Of a DNA stretch of 64,000 nt, positions 16,914 through 25,745 are shown one piece after another. How positions within the stretch are numbered: the stretch's first letter is position 1; each line of letters opens with the position of its first letter. The notes below the pieces were generated by a model, which was not told the DNA's origin, made no database searches, and was given only the letters and a program-made list of their open reading frames with translations. Both the position numbers and the translations under genes were made by a program. The DNA is from Longispora albida DSM 44784 (GTDB lineage: Bacteria; Actinomycetota; Actinomycetes; Mycobacteriales; Micromonosporaceae): contig NZ_KB903835.1 of assembly GCF_000379825.1 (NCBI RefSeq), positions 457,655 through 521,654 on the forward strand. The letters run 5' to 3'.

Positions 16914-17723
16914 TCATGCGTAAGGAATGGGCTTCGTGCCGAGTCCCTTGAGGACGGACGCGAACCGCTTGCCCTTCGGCGCACCCAGGAAACACCGGTA
17001 GAAATGATTGCCGGGCTTCAGATCCGGAGCCAGCGGCCCGATCCATATGTTGAACACCTCGGCGTTCGGCCCGCCCAGGTACTTCACGCCCAGGGCCTCG
17101 CACTGCTTGATGGCCATCGTGTTGAGATCAGCGGCCGTGGACGGCAACGCGTGCACCGGCAGCTCGACGAACCCGGTGAATTCGGCGGTGTGCGCGCCCG
17201 AGCAGTCGGCTACGTGGGCGATGTCGCTGAGGCTGTTGTTCTCCCACCGGAGGTCGGCGCATCCCAGCTGCATGCCGGGGTTCTTCAGCGCATCGTGCAG
17301 CCTCCCCGTCCGGGCGACGAACTTACGGGAGATGATCGTGCTCGTCTCGGCCATGACGCAGGAGAACCAGTCCGGCCCGTGGAAGTACTCCAGCTCGACG
17401 CGGCCGGTGAGGTAGTCGGCCCCCAGGATGGCCTTGGCCTGGAGCGTGCACAGGTCGAGCTGCGCCTTGCCGGGTGTGCCGACCAGTGGTCCCGAGTAGT
17501 AGGTCTCGAACTCGTGGGGCTCGGAGCAGGGTACGACTGTGCCGGTCGCCTTCGGGAAACGCGAGGCGGAGTATGGCCCCTGCGATCGCCAGCACTCGTC
17601 GGCTCTCAGCACCGGGGGGACGGGCACGGGTGGCAGGCCGGTGACCTCGGCGTCGGTGCGGACTGTCACGGTGCACCCGGCAAGGAGCAGGCAGGACAGC
17701 AGTAAGACGCCGAGGGTCCTCAT
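16914..17723 (-). CDS. Lipoprotein of the septum-formation-like family
   Basis: A 269-aa protein with a signal peptide and lipobox (LLSCLLLAGC, Cys16). The mature part has eight further cysteines in the order ECW, PCSEPHEFE, DLCTL, FSCVM, LGCADL, DCSGAHTAEF, KQCEAL and RCFLG. The VPCSEPHxxE block matches the Septum_form domain found in actinobacterial proteins named septum formation proteins. Spacing of the cysteines and segments such as GRLHDAL, EFTGFVEL and the C-terminal GLGTKPIP match the two genes at 20050 and 20900, so it is a paralog. It is probably anchored outside the membrane with four disulfides. Function not established. The ATG is 8 nt from a TACGCT -10. Confidence 0.75.
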   Translation of the reverse strand: MRTLGVLLLSCLLLAGCTVTVRTDAEVTGLPPVPVPPVLRADECWRSQGPYSASRFPKATGTVVPCSEPHEFETYYSGPLVGTPGKAQLDLCTLQAKAILGADYLTGRVELEYFHGPDWFSCVMAETSTIISRKFVARTGRLHDALKNPGMQLGCADLRWENNSLSDIAHVADCSGAHTAEFTGFVELPVHALPSTAADLNTMAIKQCEALGVKYLGGPNAEVFNIWIGPLAPDLKPGNHFYRCFLGAPKGKRFASVLKGLGTKPIPYA

Positions 17724-17731
17724 GGGGGCTG

Positions 17732-17737
17732 AGCGTA
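17732..17737 (-). promoter_or_regulatory. Leaderless -10 (TACGCT)
   Basis: TACGCT on the minus strand, 8 nt before the ATG at 17723 and 4 nt after the panD terminator hairpin. Confidence 0.5.
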
Positions 17738-17741
17738 GAGC

Positions 17742-17771
17742 GCGCCCGGGGCTGTGGTCAGCCCCGGGCGC
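17742..17771 (-). terminator. Terminator of the DUF2520-panC-panD operon
   Basis: Perfect 12-bp stem GCGCCCGGGGCT / AGCCCCGGGCGC with a 6-nt loop, 20 bp after the panD stop and just upstream of the next gene's -10. Confidence 0.8.
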
Positions 17772-17790
17772 TTCGTGAGTCGGATGACGG

Positions 17791-18186
17791 TCAGGACAGC
17801 GGCACGCCCTCGGCGGCCACGGTCGGGTCGTTGCCCAGCTCGATGATCTGGTTCTTCGCGTTCACGTGGACGACCTTCGGCAGGTAGGACTTGGCCTCGG
17901 CCTCGTCCATCTGCCCGTAGGCGATCATGATCACGAGGTCGCCGGGGTGCACGAGGTGCGCGGCCGCGCCGTTGATCCCGATCACGCCGGTACCCCGCTC
18001 ACCAGGGATGACGTAGGTCTCCAGCCGGGCGCCGTTGGTGACGTCGACGATCGCCACCTTCTCGCCGGGCAGCAGGTCCGCGGCGTCCAGCAGGTCCTCG
18101 TCGATGGTCACCGAGCCGATGTAGTGCAGATCGGCCTGGGTCACCGTCGCGCGGTGGATCTTCGACTTCAGCATCGTACGCAGCAT
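17791..18186 (-). CDS. panD: Aspartate 1-decarboxylase proenzyme
   Basis: A 131-aa pyruvoyl enzyme that makes beta-alanine from aspartate for pantothenate synthesis. It starts [20 protein letters not shown] and self-cleavage should occur between Gly24 and Ser25 in HYIGSVTID, exactly the family position; Ser25 becomes the pyruvoyl group. Lys9, Tyr22, Arg54 ([10 protein letters not shown]) and the [19 protein letters not shown] core are present. The ATG shares bases with the panC stop (TGATG), so translation is coupled. It provides the second substrate for PanC. Confidence 0.95.
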   Translation of the reverse strand: MLRTMLKSKIHRATVTQADLHYIGSVTIDEDLLDAADLLPGEKVAIVDVTNGARLETYVIPGERGTGVIGINGAAAHLVHPGDLVIMIAYGQMDEAEAKSYLPKVVHVNAKNQIIELGNDPTVAAEGVPLS

Positions 18187-18992
18187 CAGCACACCTCCAC
18201 GGGCGCGTTGTCGATCAGACGGGTGGTACCGACCCTGGCTGCCACGAGCAGCCGTCCGGGGCCGGGGGTGGCCGGGCCGAGCAGGGTGTCGGTCAGAGCC
18301 AGGTAGTCGAGGTCGACGCCGGTCAGCTCGGCCGCCGCGGCGTCGAGGATCTCGGCGGGGGTACCCCGGCGGCAGGCGAACAGCGCGCGGGACAGGGCCA
18401 GCGCCCGCTCCCGGTCCTCCGCCGACAGGTACCTGTTCCGGCTGGACAGCGCGAGACCGTCGGCCTCGCGTACCGTCGGCACGCCGACGATCTCCACGCC
18501 CATGTCGAGGTCGCGGACCATCTGCCGGATGAGGGCGAGCTGCTGGTAGTCCTTCTCGCCGAAGTACGCGACGTCGGCACGGGTCAGCCGGAGCAGCTTG
18601 TGGACGACGGTCAGCATGCCGGCGAAGTGGCCGGGCCTGCTGGCGCCGTCGAGGATCTCGCCGGTCGGGCCGGGGTCGATCCGCACGGACGGGGTGACCG
18701 GGTAGATCACGTCGTCGGCGGGCGTGAAGACCACGTCGACGCCGATCTCCCTGCACAGCTCGAGGTCGTCCTCCAGCGTGCGCGGGTACTTCGCCAGGTC
18801 CTCGTTCGGCCCGAACTGGAGCGGGTTCACGTAGATCGTGGCGATGACGTGCTCGGCCTCGGCGCGGGCCCGGCGGAGCAGTTCCGCGTGCCCGGCGTGC
18901 AGCGCGCCCATCGTCATGACCACCGCGGTGCGGCCGTCGTGCTTGGAGACGGCCGAGTCCAGCCAGACCCGGTCGGCGACGACGAGCGTCAT
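18186..18992 (-). CDS. panC: Pantothenate synthetase
   Basis: A 268-aa enzyme that condenses pantoate and beta-alanine with ATP, through a pantoyl adenylate. The ATP-binding HxGH motif is in [70 protein letters not shown] and the KMSKS-like [12 protein letters not shown] are all as in known PanC. The ATG overlaps the stop of the DUF2520 gene by 4 bp (ATGA) and its own stop overlaps panD. panB and panE are not in the window. Confidence 0.95.
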   Translation of the reverse strand: MTLVVADRVWLDSAVSKHDGRTAVVMTMGALHAGHAELLRRARAEAEHVIATIYVNPLQFGPNEDLAKYPRTLEDDLELCREIGVDVVFTPADDVIYPVTPSVRIDPGPTGEILDGASRPGHFAGMLTVVHKLLRLTRADVAYFGEKDYQQLALIRQMVRDLDMGVEIVGVPTVREADGLALSSRNRYLSAEDRERALALSRALFACRRGTPAEILDAAAAELTGVDLDYLALTDTLLGPATPGPGRLLVAARVGTTRLIDNAPVEVC

Positions 18993-19861
18993 GACTCCAC
19001 CGCCAGTACCCCCAGAAGATCTTCCGCGTCGACGGCCTTGAGCCGCCCACCAGAGATGGCGCGGTCCGCGGTCCTGCGCGCGAGCGCGAGATAGGCGGCG
19101 ACCGATTCGGGCATGGTCTCCGACAGCACGCCCAGGTGCGCGGCCACGGTGCCGGCGTCGCCACGGACCACCGGCCCGGACAGCGCGGCGTCGCCGAGCC
19201 GCAGCGTGTTGTCCAGCGCGGCGGACAGCAGCGGGGCGATCATGCGCTCCGCGTTGACCACGCCGGAGGAGCGCAGCAGGTCCACGGCCTCGTTCACCAG
19301 CGTGACCAGGTGGTTCGCGCCGTGCACGAGCGCGGCGTGGTAGAGCGGCCTGGCAGCCTCCGCGATGAACTCGGGCTCGCCGCCCAGCTCGACGACCAGG
19401 GCCTCGGCGATCAGTTTCAGCTCGTCGGGAGCTGTGATCCCCCAGGAGATGCCGTCGAGCCGGTCGAGGTCCTCCGCCCGGTTCGTGAAGGTCATCGCCG
19501 GGTGCAGCGCCATCGGCAGGGCGTGGCGGCGCAGCGCCGGCTCAAGAACATTGATCCCGTACGCGCCAGCGGTGTGCACCACCAGCTGCCCGGCCGGGAA
19601 CTCCAGCGAGCCAGCCAGCCCCGGCAGCGTGTCGTCGGGCACGGTGAGCAGGACGAGGTCGGCCTGGGCGATCACCTCAGGCGGGGGAAGAATCGCGGTA
19701 CCGGGGAGCAGCCGCTCCACCCGGCCCCGTGAGGCTGCCGAGACTGCCGAGGCGGCGGTCACCCGGTGACCGGCTCGTGTCAGCGCCGCCCCGAGGACAG
19801 CTCCGACCCGGCCAGCCCCGATGATGCCGACGCGCAGGCGTCCAGGGCGTTCGTTGTGCAT
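18989..19861 (-). CDS. Rossmann-like and DUF2520 domain protein
   Basis: A 290-aa NAD(P)-binding protein. Residues 8-130 form the Rossmann part ([48 protein letters not shown]) and the rest is the helical DUF2520 domain ([20 protein letters not shown]). The architecture recalls ketopantoate reductase (PanE) and prephenate/6-phosphogluconate dehydrogenases. Its fixed place before panC in many actinobacteria suggests a role in pantoate supply, but that is inference. ATG 19861 is chosen ([12 protein letters not shown]); the longer frame has no homology signal. First gene of the panC-panD operon. Confidence 0.8.
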   Translation of the reverse strand: MHNERPGRLRVGIIGAGRVGAVLGAALTRAGHRVTAASAVSAASRGRVERLLPGTAILPPPEVIAQADLVLLTVPDDTLPGLAGSLEFPAGQLVVHTAGAYGINVLEPALRRHALPMALHPAMTFTNRAEDLDRLDGISWGITAPDELKLIAEALVVELGGEPEFIAEAARPLYHAALVHGANHLVTLVNEAVDLLRSSGVVNAERMIAPLLSAALDNTLRLGDAALSGPVVRGDAGTVAAHLGVLSETMPESVAAYLALARRTADRAISGGRLKAVDAEDLLGVLAVES

Positions 19862-20037
19862 GTGCGATCCAGTCCTGGTTGGGGTACCGGTCGTCGCCAG
19901 TATGAACCCCGGCCGGCGCCCCCAGACAGACTGTGTGGCGCATTGCACCTCCGTGTCCGCGGGGGAACACGGACAGCGGAAACCCGGCGTCGTCTGGCAC
20001 ACTCAACGCTCCCTCCGCGCCCCGCCCTCCCCGCACA

Positions 20038-20106
20038 AAGAGAACATTCGTGACGTCTTTCCAGAAGAAACTCCTCGGCGGTACCCTCGCCGCCGTCATC
20101 CTGATC
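20038..20106 (+). repeat. 69-bp perfect direct repeat, copy 1
   Basis: Covers 12 bp upstream of the GTG and the first 19 codons of the septum-like gene at 20050. Identical base for base to 20888-20956. Confidence 0.95.
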
Positions 20107-20883
20107 ACCGTCGCCGCCGCGGTGACCCTCGGCCCGATCGCCCTGCGCGCCCTCACCGGGAAGCCCAGCACCCCGGCTGGCGGGCCCCGCGCCGGTACCT
20201 GCTGGGCGACGAACGCGGCCGCCGCCGTGACCTTCCTGCTCGGCTACGACCGCCAGGTCGACTGCTCCCAGCAGCACGTGATCGAGTCGGCGTACGTCGG
20301 CGAGCGTGGCGACCAGTCGGAGCCCGACATGGTCAGCTCGTGCTCGGACCGGGTGAAGGAGTTTCTCGGCGACCGGTACGAGGCGGCCCAGATCCAGATG
20401 TACGTCCGCCGCGAAGCGCGCTGGTACTCGTGTGACCTCGCCGTGGTCAAGTCCCTCGACGGGAACCTCGCCGGGCGGACCGGCTCGCTCAAGGGCAAGG
20501 CGGCAGACCTCGCGATCACCTGTGGCGCCGCCAGGTACGAGCAGGACCAGGTCGAGGACCTGGACTGGGTGACCTGCCAGTCCGGCCACGACACCGAGTT
20601 CTCCGGCCTCTACACGATCTCGGCCGGGAACCTGCCGGACGACGACGAGGCCCTGGGCCAGGCCATCCTCTCCGGCTGCCTGAAGACGACCGCGAAGTAC
20701 CTCGGCTGGTCCGACGACGAGCTGGAGGAGAGCGAGCAGCTCGCCTACTGGTACTGGGGTGCCGACCTGGGCCAGGCCAAGCTCGGCTACCGCACGTTCA
20801 AGTGCTTCGCCAGCACGTACGACGAAGGCACCCTGACCGCCTCCGTCAAGAACATCGGCACGGGCACCCTGCCCCTCAAGTGA
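20050..20883 (+). CDS. Membrane-anchored septum-formation-like protein, paralog 1
   Basis: A 277-aa protein with an N-terminal membrane anchor (LLGGTLAAVILITVAAAVTL) and an external domain. It has eight cysteines in the order TCWAT, DCSQQH, SSCSD, YSCDL, ITCGA, TCQSGHDTEF, GCLKT and KCFAS, the same pattern as the lipoprotein at 16914 and the next gene. GTG start at 20050. The first 19 codons are identical in DNA to those of the next gene, whereas the remainder is only moderately similar. Divergent from the DUF2520 gene. Function unknown; it is placed in the septum-formation-like group by cysteine pattern, and an envelope role is inferred. Confidence 0.75.
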   Translation: MTSFQKKLLGGTLAAVILITVAAAVTLGPIALRALTGKPSTPAGGPRAGTCWATNAAAAVTFLLGYDRQVDCSQQHVIESAYVGERGDQSEPDMVSSCSDRVKEFLGDRYEAAQIQMYVRREARWYSCDLAVVKSLDGNLAGRTGSLKGKAADLAITCGAARYEQDQVEDLDWVTCQSGHDTEFSGLYTISAGNLPDDDEALGQAILSGCLKTTAKYLGWSDDELEESEQLAYWYWGADLGQAKLGYRTFKCFASTYDEGTLTASVKNIGTGTLPLK

Positions 20884-20887
20884 TCCG

Positions 20888-20956
20888 AAGAGAACATTCG
20901 TGACGTCTTTCCAGAAGAAACTCCTCGGCGGTACCCTCGCCGCCGTCATCCTGATC
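20888..20956 (+). repeat. 69-bp perfect direct repeat, copy 2
   Basis: Identical to 20038-20106, starting 850 bp later. It begins 5 bp after the previous gene's stop codon and ends within the second gene's membrane anchor. Confidence 0.95.
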
Positions 20957-21739
20957 GTCTGCTGCGCCGCCGTGCTGGCAGGCCCCCGGCTCGTGGCCGA
21001 GTTCCGGAGCAGGGTGGCCAAGCCAGCTGCCGGCGACGCGCCCAAGGCTGGCACCTGCTGGGACGCGAAGCCGAAGGCCGAGAGCGGCTTCCCCGAGTCG
21101 TACGGCTCCCAGGCCCGCTGCGGCGACGTGCACCTGATCGAGACCGTGTACGTGGCCAAGCGCGGCAGCGAGACCGATGCCGGCCTGGTGACCTCGTGTG
21201 TGGCCGAGCTGGAGAAGTACCTCGGCGGCCGGTACGAGGCCAGCCAGCTCCAGCTCAACATCCGCACCGTCGCGGCCTGGTACTCGTGTGACGTGGCCCA
21301 GTCCCCGTCGCTGGAGGGCAGCCTCACCGTACGGAAGGGCTCGCTGCGGGGCAGGTTCGCCGAGGTGGCGCTCGCCTGTGGCGCCGGAGAGTACAAGGGC
21401 GAGTCGATCACGAACATGACGTTCGTCTCGTGCCAGGGCGACCACGACAGCGAGTTCGCCGGCCTGTACACGATCGCGGCCACCAACATGCCAGAGGACG
21501 ACGCCGCGCTGGAGAAGGCTGTGTTCGCCGGCTGCTCGAAGACCGTCGCCGGATACCTGGGCTGGACGACCGCCGAGCTGGAAAGGTACGAGAAGCTCAG
21601 GTACTGGTACTGGGGCTCCGACCTGGAGAACGCCAAGGCCGGCCACCGCACCTACCAGTGTTTCGCGAGCACCTTCGCCGGAAGCACCCTGACCTCCTCC
21701 CTCAGGAACATCGGCAGGGCCACGCTCCCCATCAAGTAG
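20900..21739 (+). CDS. Membrane-anchored septum-formation-like protein, paralog 2
   Basis: A 279-aa tandem paralog of the preceding gene, 16 bp after its stop. The N-terminal anchor (LLGGTLAAVILIVCCAAVLA) has an extra Cys-Cys pair. The external part keeps eight cysteines (TCWDA, RCGDVH, TSCVA, YSCDV, ACGAG, SCQGDHDSEF, GCSKT, QCFAS) and the endings GLYTIAATNMPEDD, YWYWGSDLENAKAGHRTY and NIGRATLPIK. The last sections match the first copy almost motif for motif. Probably co-transcribed with paralog 1. Function not known; secreted or membrane-anchored disulfide-rich envelope protein. Confidence 0.75.
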   Translation: MTSFQKKLLGGTLAAVILIVCCAAVLAGPRLVAEFRSRVAKPAAGDAPKAGTCWDAKPKAESGFPESYGSQARCGDVHLIETVYVAKRGSETDAGLVTSCVAELEKYLGGRYEASQLQLNIRTVAAWYSCDVAQSPSLEGSLTVRKGSLRGRFAEVALACGAGEYKGESITNMTFVSCQGDHDSEFAGLYTIAATNMPEDDAALEKAVFAGCSKTVAGYLGWTTAELERYEKLRYWYWGSDLENAKAGHRTYQCFASTFAGSTLTSSLRNIGRATLPIK

Positions 21740-21809
21740 CAGTCCCGGGAAGCCCCCGAGTGACGCAACCAACCGAACGGCCGCGTCACCGACGGTGCAG
21801 ACTGTGGGG

Positions 21810-23396
21810 ATGCACAGACTCTCCGCGCCCGAGCCGGGCTGGTTCGAGACCACGGACGTGCTGGTCGTCGGCTCGGGGATCGCCGGGCTGACTGCCGCGT
21901 TGCACCTGCGCGAGGCGGGCCACCACGTCACTGTCGTCACCAAGGTCAACATTGACGACGGCTCGACGCGCTGGGCGCAGGGCGGGATCGCCGCTGTGCT
22001 GCATCCGCTGGACACGCCGGAGGCGCACGCCGACGACACGCACGTGGCCGGCGTGGGCCTGTGTGACCCGGTGGCCGTGAAGGTGCTGACCGAGGAGGGC
22101 CCGGCCCGGATCAGGGAACTGATCCGGATGGGCGCGACCTTCGACCGCAACCCGGACGGCTCGCTGATGCTGACCCGTGAGGGCGGGCACCACGCGGACC
22201 GGATCGTCCACGCCGGCGGCGACGCCACGGGGGCCGAGGTGCAGCGCGCGCTCCACGCCGCTGTCCGCCGCGATCCCTGGATCCGTCTCGTCGAGCACGC
22301 CCTCGTCCTCGACCTGCTCAAGGACAGGACAGGCCGGGCGGCGGGCATCACCCTCCACGTCCTCGGCGAGGGTACGGAGGACGGCGTCGGCGCCATCCTC
22401 GCCCGAGCCGTCGTCCTCGCCACCGGCGGCCTGGGCCAGATCTTCAGCGTCACCACGAACCCGGAGGTCTCCACAGGGGACGGCGTCGCTGTCGCGCTCC
22501 GTGCCGGGGCCGTCGTCACCGACCTGGAGTTCGTCCAGTTCCACCCCACCTCCCTGTACCTCCCGGGCACCCGCGCCCAGCAGCCCCTCGTCAGCGAGGC
22601 GCTCCGCGGCGAGGGCGCGCACCTGAAGGACAGCCAGGGCAACCGGTTCATGCTCGGCAGGCACGAGCTGGCCGAGCTGGCCCCGCGTGACATCGTCGCC
22701 AAGAACATCACGCGCGTCATGCACGAGGAGGGCACCGAGCACGTCTGGCTGGACGCCACCCACGTCCCGGACGTGACGAACCGATTCCCGACCATCACCG
22801 CGTACTGCCACGCGGCGGGCATCGACCCGACCGCCGACCTGATCCCGGTCGCGCCGGCCGCGCACTACGCCTCGGGCGGTGTCCGTACCGACCTGCACGG
22901 CCGCACCAGCATCCCCGGCCTGTACGCCTGCGGCGAGGTCGCGTGCACCGGCGTGCACGGCGCCAACCGCCTCGCGTCGAACTCCCTGCTCGAGGGCCTG
23001 GTCTTCTCCCGGAGGATTGCGGAGGACATCGCGCGGGAACTCCCTTCACAGGCAGATCCCGTGTTCGGCGGCGCAGAGCAGAAGGTCGTCGACGAGGCGA
23101 TCCGGCCGAAGCTCCAGCGCGCGATGTCCCGTCACGCGGGCGTGCTGCGCAGCGAGTCCTCGCTGGACGCCGCGTCGGCCACGCTCACGGAGCTGGGCGG
23201 CCACCAGGGCCGTCCGCGCAACGTGAGCTGGGAGGCCACGAACCTGCTGACCGTCGCGAACGGCCTGCTGCGCGCCGCCGCGTACCGGAAGGAAACCCGT
23301 GGCTGCCACTGGCGGGAGGACTTCCCGGAGGCGCAGGAGGCTTTCCGCGGCCATGTGCTGCTCGGCCTGGACACCATGACCTGGGAGGACATGTGA
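21810..23396 (+). CDS. nadB: L-aspartate oxidase
   Basis: A 528-aa flavoprotein that oxidises aspartate to iminoaspartate, the first step of de novo NAD synthesis. FAD-binding GSGIAGLTAAL near residue 22, the STRWAQGGIAAVL loop, GGHHADRIVHAGGDATG, VVLATGGLGQIFSVTTNPEV, LEFVQFHPTSLYLPG, and the active-site AAHYASGGVRTDLHGRT and GANRLASNSLLEGLVF blocks are all present. A C-terminal helical domain ends ...RGCHWREDFPE. ATG 21810 is preferred to an upstream in-frame start. The stop overlaps the nadC GTG. A quinolinate synthase (nadA) gene is not next to it, unlike the common nadABC order. Confidence 0.95.
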   Translation: MHRLSAPEPGWFETTDVLVVGSGIAGLTAALHLREAGHHVTVVTKVNIDDGSTRWAQGGIAAVLHPLDTPEAHADDTHVAGVGLCDPVAVKVLTEEGPARIRELIRMGATFDRNPDGSLMLTREGGHHADRIVHAGGDATGAEVQRALHAAVRRDPWIRLVEHALVLDLLKDRTGRAAGITLHVLGEGTEDGVGAILARAVVLATGGLGQIFSVTTNPEVSTGDGVAVALRAGAVVTDLEFVQFHPTSLYLPGTRAQQPLVSEALRGEGAHLKDSQGNRFMLGRHELAELAPRDIVAKNITRVMHEEGTEHVWLDATHVPDVTNRFPTITAYCHAAGIDPTADLIPVAPAAHYASGGVRTDLHGRTSIPGLYACGEVACTGVHGANRLASNSLLEGLVFSRRIAEDIARELPSQADPVFGGAEQKVVDEAIRPKLQRAMSRHAGVLRSESSLDAASATLTELGGHQGRPRNVSWEATNLLTVANGLLRAAAYRKETRGCHWREDFPEAQEAFRGHVLLGLDTMTWEDM

Positions 23397-24241
23397 ACAT
23401 TTCCACTGTGGACGCCCGAGAGATCGATCGGATCGTCGCCACGGCGCTCGCCGAGGACCTCGGCCCCAACGGTGTCGACGTCACCTCGATGGCGACGATT
23501 CCCGAGGACCAGACCGACATCGCAGAGCTGGTCGCCCGGGCCGACGGCGTGGTGGCAGGCCTGGAGGTGGCCGCGGCTGTCTTCCAGGCCACCGGCCCCG
23601 TCAAGGTCGATCTTCTGGTCTCCGACTCCGATTTTGTACGCGAGGGTACGGTGCTCGCCACGTTCGAGGGCCCGAGCCGCTCCCTCCTGATGGCGGAGCG
23701 CACCGCGCTCAACCTGCTGTGCCGGATGTCCGGCGTGGCCACGCACACCCGCCTGTGGGTCGAGGCCCTCGAAGGCACGAAGGCCCAGGTCCTCGACACC
23801 CGCAAGACGACGCCGGGCCTGCGCGCCCTGGAGAAGTACGCCGTGCGGGCCGGCGGCGGCACCAACAAGCGCATGGGCCTGTACGACGTCGCCATGATCA
23901 AGGACAACCACAAGCTCGCGGCCGGCTCGATCTCCGTCGCCTACGCCCGGGTACGCGAGACGTTCCCCGACGTGACGATCCAGGTCGAGGTGACCACGCT
24001 GGACGAGGCGGTCGAGGCGGTCTCCGTCGGCGCGACGTTCCTGCTGCTGGACAACATGACACCCGGCCAGGTCCGCGAGATCGTGGCGGCCGTGGGCGGA
24101 CGGGCAGAGCTGGAGGCCACCGGCAACCTGACGCTCGATAAGGTTCGGGCGTACGCCGAGACGGGCGTCGACTATCTGTCCGTCGGGGCGCTGACCCACT
24201 CGTCACCCATCATGGACATCGCGCTGGATCTGCGGAGGTAG
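23393..24241 (+). CDS. nadC: Nicotinate-nucleotide diphosphorylase (carboxylating)
   Basis: A 282-aa quinolinate phosphoribosyltransferase producing nicotinate mononucleotide from quinolinate and PRPP. The core reads TALNLLCRMSGVATHTR, VLDTRKTTPGLRALEKYAVR, GGGTNKRMGLYDVAMIKDNH, IQVEVTTLDEAVEA, LLLDNMTPGQVREIV and GVDYLSVGALTHSSPIMDIA, all typical. The GTG start overlaps the nadB stop by 4 bp; the coaX gene starts 2 bp after its stop. It therefore shares the operon with nadB and coaX. Confidence 0.95.
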   Translation: MNISTVDAREIDRIVATALAEDLGPNGVDVTSMATIPEDQTDIAELVARADGVVAGLEVAAAVFQATGPVKVDLLVSDSDFVREGTVLATFEGPSRSLLMAERTALNLLCRMSGVATHTRLWVEALEGTKAQVLDTRKTTPGLRALEKYAVRAGGGTNKRMGLYDVAMIKDNHKLAAGSISVAYARVRETFPDVTIQVEVTTLDEAVEAVSVGATFLLLDNMTPGQVREIVAAVGGRAELEATGNLTLDKVRAYAETGVDYLSVGALTHSSPIMDIALDLRR

Positions 24242-24243
24242 AC

Positions 24244-25005
24244 GTGTTGCTCGCCATCGACGTGGGGAACACCAATACGGTGCTGGCTACCTTCGAGGGC
24301 GAGCGGCTCGTGCACTCCTGGCGGATCAAGACCGATCCGCGTTCGACGGCCGACGAGCTGGCCCTGACCTACAAGGGCCTGCTCGCCTCCGATTCCGTCC
24401 AGATCACGAGTGTCGCGGCCTGTTCATCGGTACCCGCTGCGCTGCGCGAGCTGCGCTGGATGCTCGACCGCCACTTCGGCGGCGTCCCGGCCGTGGTGGT
24501 CGAGCCCGGCGTCCGCACCGGCGTACCCCTCGCGATCGACAACCCGAAGGAGGTCGGCTCCGACCGGGTCGTCAACACGCTGGCCGCGTACCAGCTCTAC
24601 GGCGGGCCGTCCATTGTGGTCGACTTCGGTACCGCGACGAACTTCGACGTGGTCGGCCCGAAGGGCGAGTTCATGGGCGGGGCGTTCGCGCCCGGCATCG
24701 AGATCTCGATCGACGCGCTGGCCGCCAGGGCAGCCCAGCTCCGCAAGGTCGAGCCGATCCGGCCGCGTTCCGTCATCGGCAAGAACACCGTGGAGTGCCT
24801 TCAGTCCGGCCTGGTCTACGGCTTCGCGGCGCAGATCGACGGGCTGGTGCACCGGATGGTCGCCGAGCTGGGCGGCTCGGTCGCCGCCGTGATTGCGACC
24901 GGCGGGCTGGCCCCGGTGGTGATCGAGGAGTGCGAGACGGTCACCGCGCACGAGCCGCTGCTCACGCTGATCGGCCTGCGCATGGTCGCCGAACGCGTCC
25001 GCTAG
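24244..25005 (+). CDS. coaX: Type III pantothenate kinase
   Basis: A 253-aa acetate/sugar kinase-fold enzyme that phosphorylates pantothenate in CoA synthesis. Motifs: LLAIDVGNTNTVLATFEG (phosphate 1 with catalytic Asp), GVRTGVPLAIDNPKEVGSDR, VVDFGTATNFDVVGPKGEF (phosphate 2) and GGAFAPGIEISIDAL. GTG start 2 bp after nadC, with GGAGG at the end of nadC as ribosome binding site. It completes a pan/nad/coa neighbourhood. Its stop lies directly against the stop of the convergent methyltransferase gene (25005/25006). Confidence 0.95.
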   Translation: MLLAIDVGNTNTVLATFEGERLVHSWRIKTDPRSTADELALTYKGLLASDSVQITSVAACSSVPAALRELRWMLDRHFGGVPAVVVEPGVRTGVPLAIDNPKEVGSDRVVNTLAAYQLYGGPSIVVDFGTATNFDVVGPKGEFMGGAFAPGIEISIDALAARAAQLRKVEPIRPRSVIGKNTVECLQSGLVYGFAAQIDGLVHRMVAELGGSVAAVIATGGLAPVVIEECETVTAHEPLLTLIGLRMVAERVR

Positions 25006-25731
25006 CTAGCCTCTCGGCAGCCGCCGCGCCCGCATCGCCACCGTCACGTACGGCAGCTCGAAGGGCTGGGGCATCGGCGCGACCAGCGCGCGCAGCTCGT
25101 CCTCCACTTCGGCCTGCCGTTCGGCCGTCGCGGTCAGGTAGTACGAGCGGCTGCGGACCAGGGAGATCAGGGTGTCGGCGGTGTGCGCCGTGACGTGCCG
25201 GTAGGTCGTGCGCTCCGTCTGGCCGAAGGCCGGCCCGAAGTCGCCCGGCACCTCGTGCAGCACGGACTGCGCCTCCGACTCGGCGATCTTCGAGATCTCG
25301 CGTACCCAGTCGACCGACTCGTCCCGCAGGTTCCACACGGGACCGAAGATCCCGCCGTCCTTGAGCACCCTGGCCGCCTCGTGGTGTGCCCGCCCGGGAT
25401 CGAACCAGTGGTAGGCCTGCGCGGCGACGACGGCGTCCACGGAGGCGTCGGGCAGCGGGATGGCCTCGGCCGTACCGGCCAGTGCCGTCACCGACGGCCC
25501 GATCAGCGCGCGCATCGCCGGGTCGGGCTCGACGGCGATCACCTCGTGGCCCAGCCTGGCCAGCAGGCGGCTGAAGATCCCCGTACCGGCGCCCAGATCG
25601 GCGACCCGCAGCGGGGACCTGCCGAGCAGCCAGGTCGCTGCCTCGGCGGGGTAGGAGGGTCTTATCCGGTCATAGAGGTCCGCGGCAGGCCCGAAGGACA
25701 GGGCCTTGCGGGAGAAGTCGAAGGCGTCCAT
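25006..25731 (-). CDS. Class I SAM-dependent methyltransferase
   Basis: A 241-aa methyltransferase of the UbiE/Coq5-like type. Motif I is LRVADLGAGTGIFSRLLARL, the acidic residue after strand 2 is in VIAVEPDPAMRALI, motif post-II is ASVDAVVAAQAYHWFDPGRA, and ARVLKDGGIFGPVWNLRDES is motif III. The N-terminal FSRKALSFGPAADLYDRIRP is common in small-molecule methyltransferases. ATG 25731 is chosen since a TAGGTT -10 lies 8 nt before it. Substrate unknown. Convergent with coaX with no gap. Confidence 0.85.
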   Translation of the reverse strand: MDAFDFSRKALSFGPAADLYDRIRPSYPAEAATWLLGRSPLRVADLGAGTGIFSRLLARLGHEVIAVEPDPAMRALIGPSVTALAGTAEAIPLPDASVDAVVAAQAYHWFDPGRAHHEAARVLKDGGIFGPVWNLRDESVDWVREISKIAESEAQSVLHEVPGDFGPAFGQTERTTYRHVTAHTADTLISLVRSRSYYLTATAERQAEVEDELRALVAPMPQPFELPYVTVAMRARRLPRG

Positions 25732-25739
25732 CGGAGGGG

Positions 25740-25745
25740 AACCTA
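25740..25745 (-). promoter_or_regulatory. Candidate leaderless -10 (TAGGTT)
   Basis: TAGGTT on the minus strand, 8 nt before ATG 25731. Confidence 0.35.

Noticed and set aside
21740-21809. Riboswitch or NAD-responsive operator before nadB
   Set aside because: The gap is only 70 bp and shows no stem structure or clear dyad.
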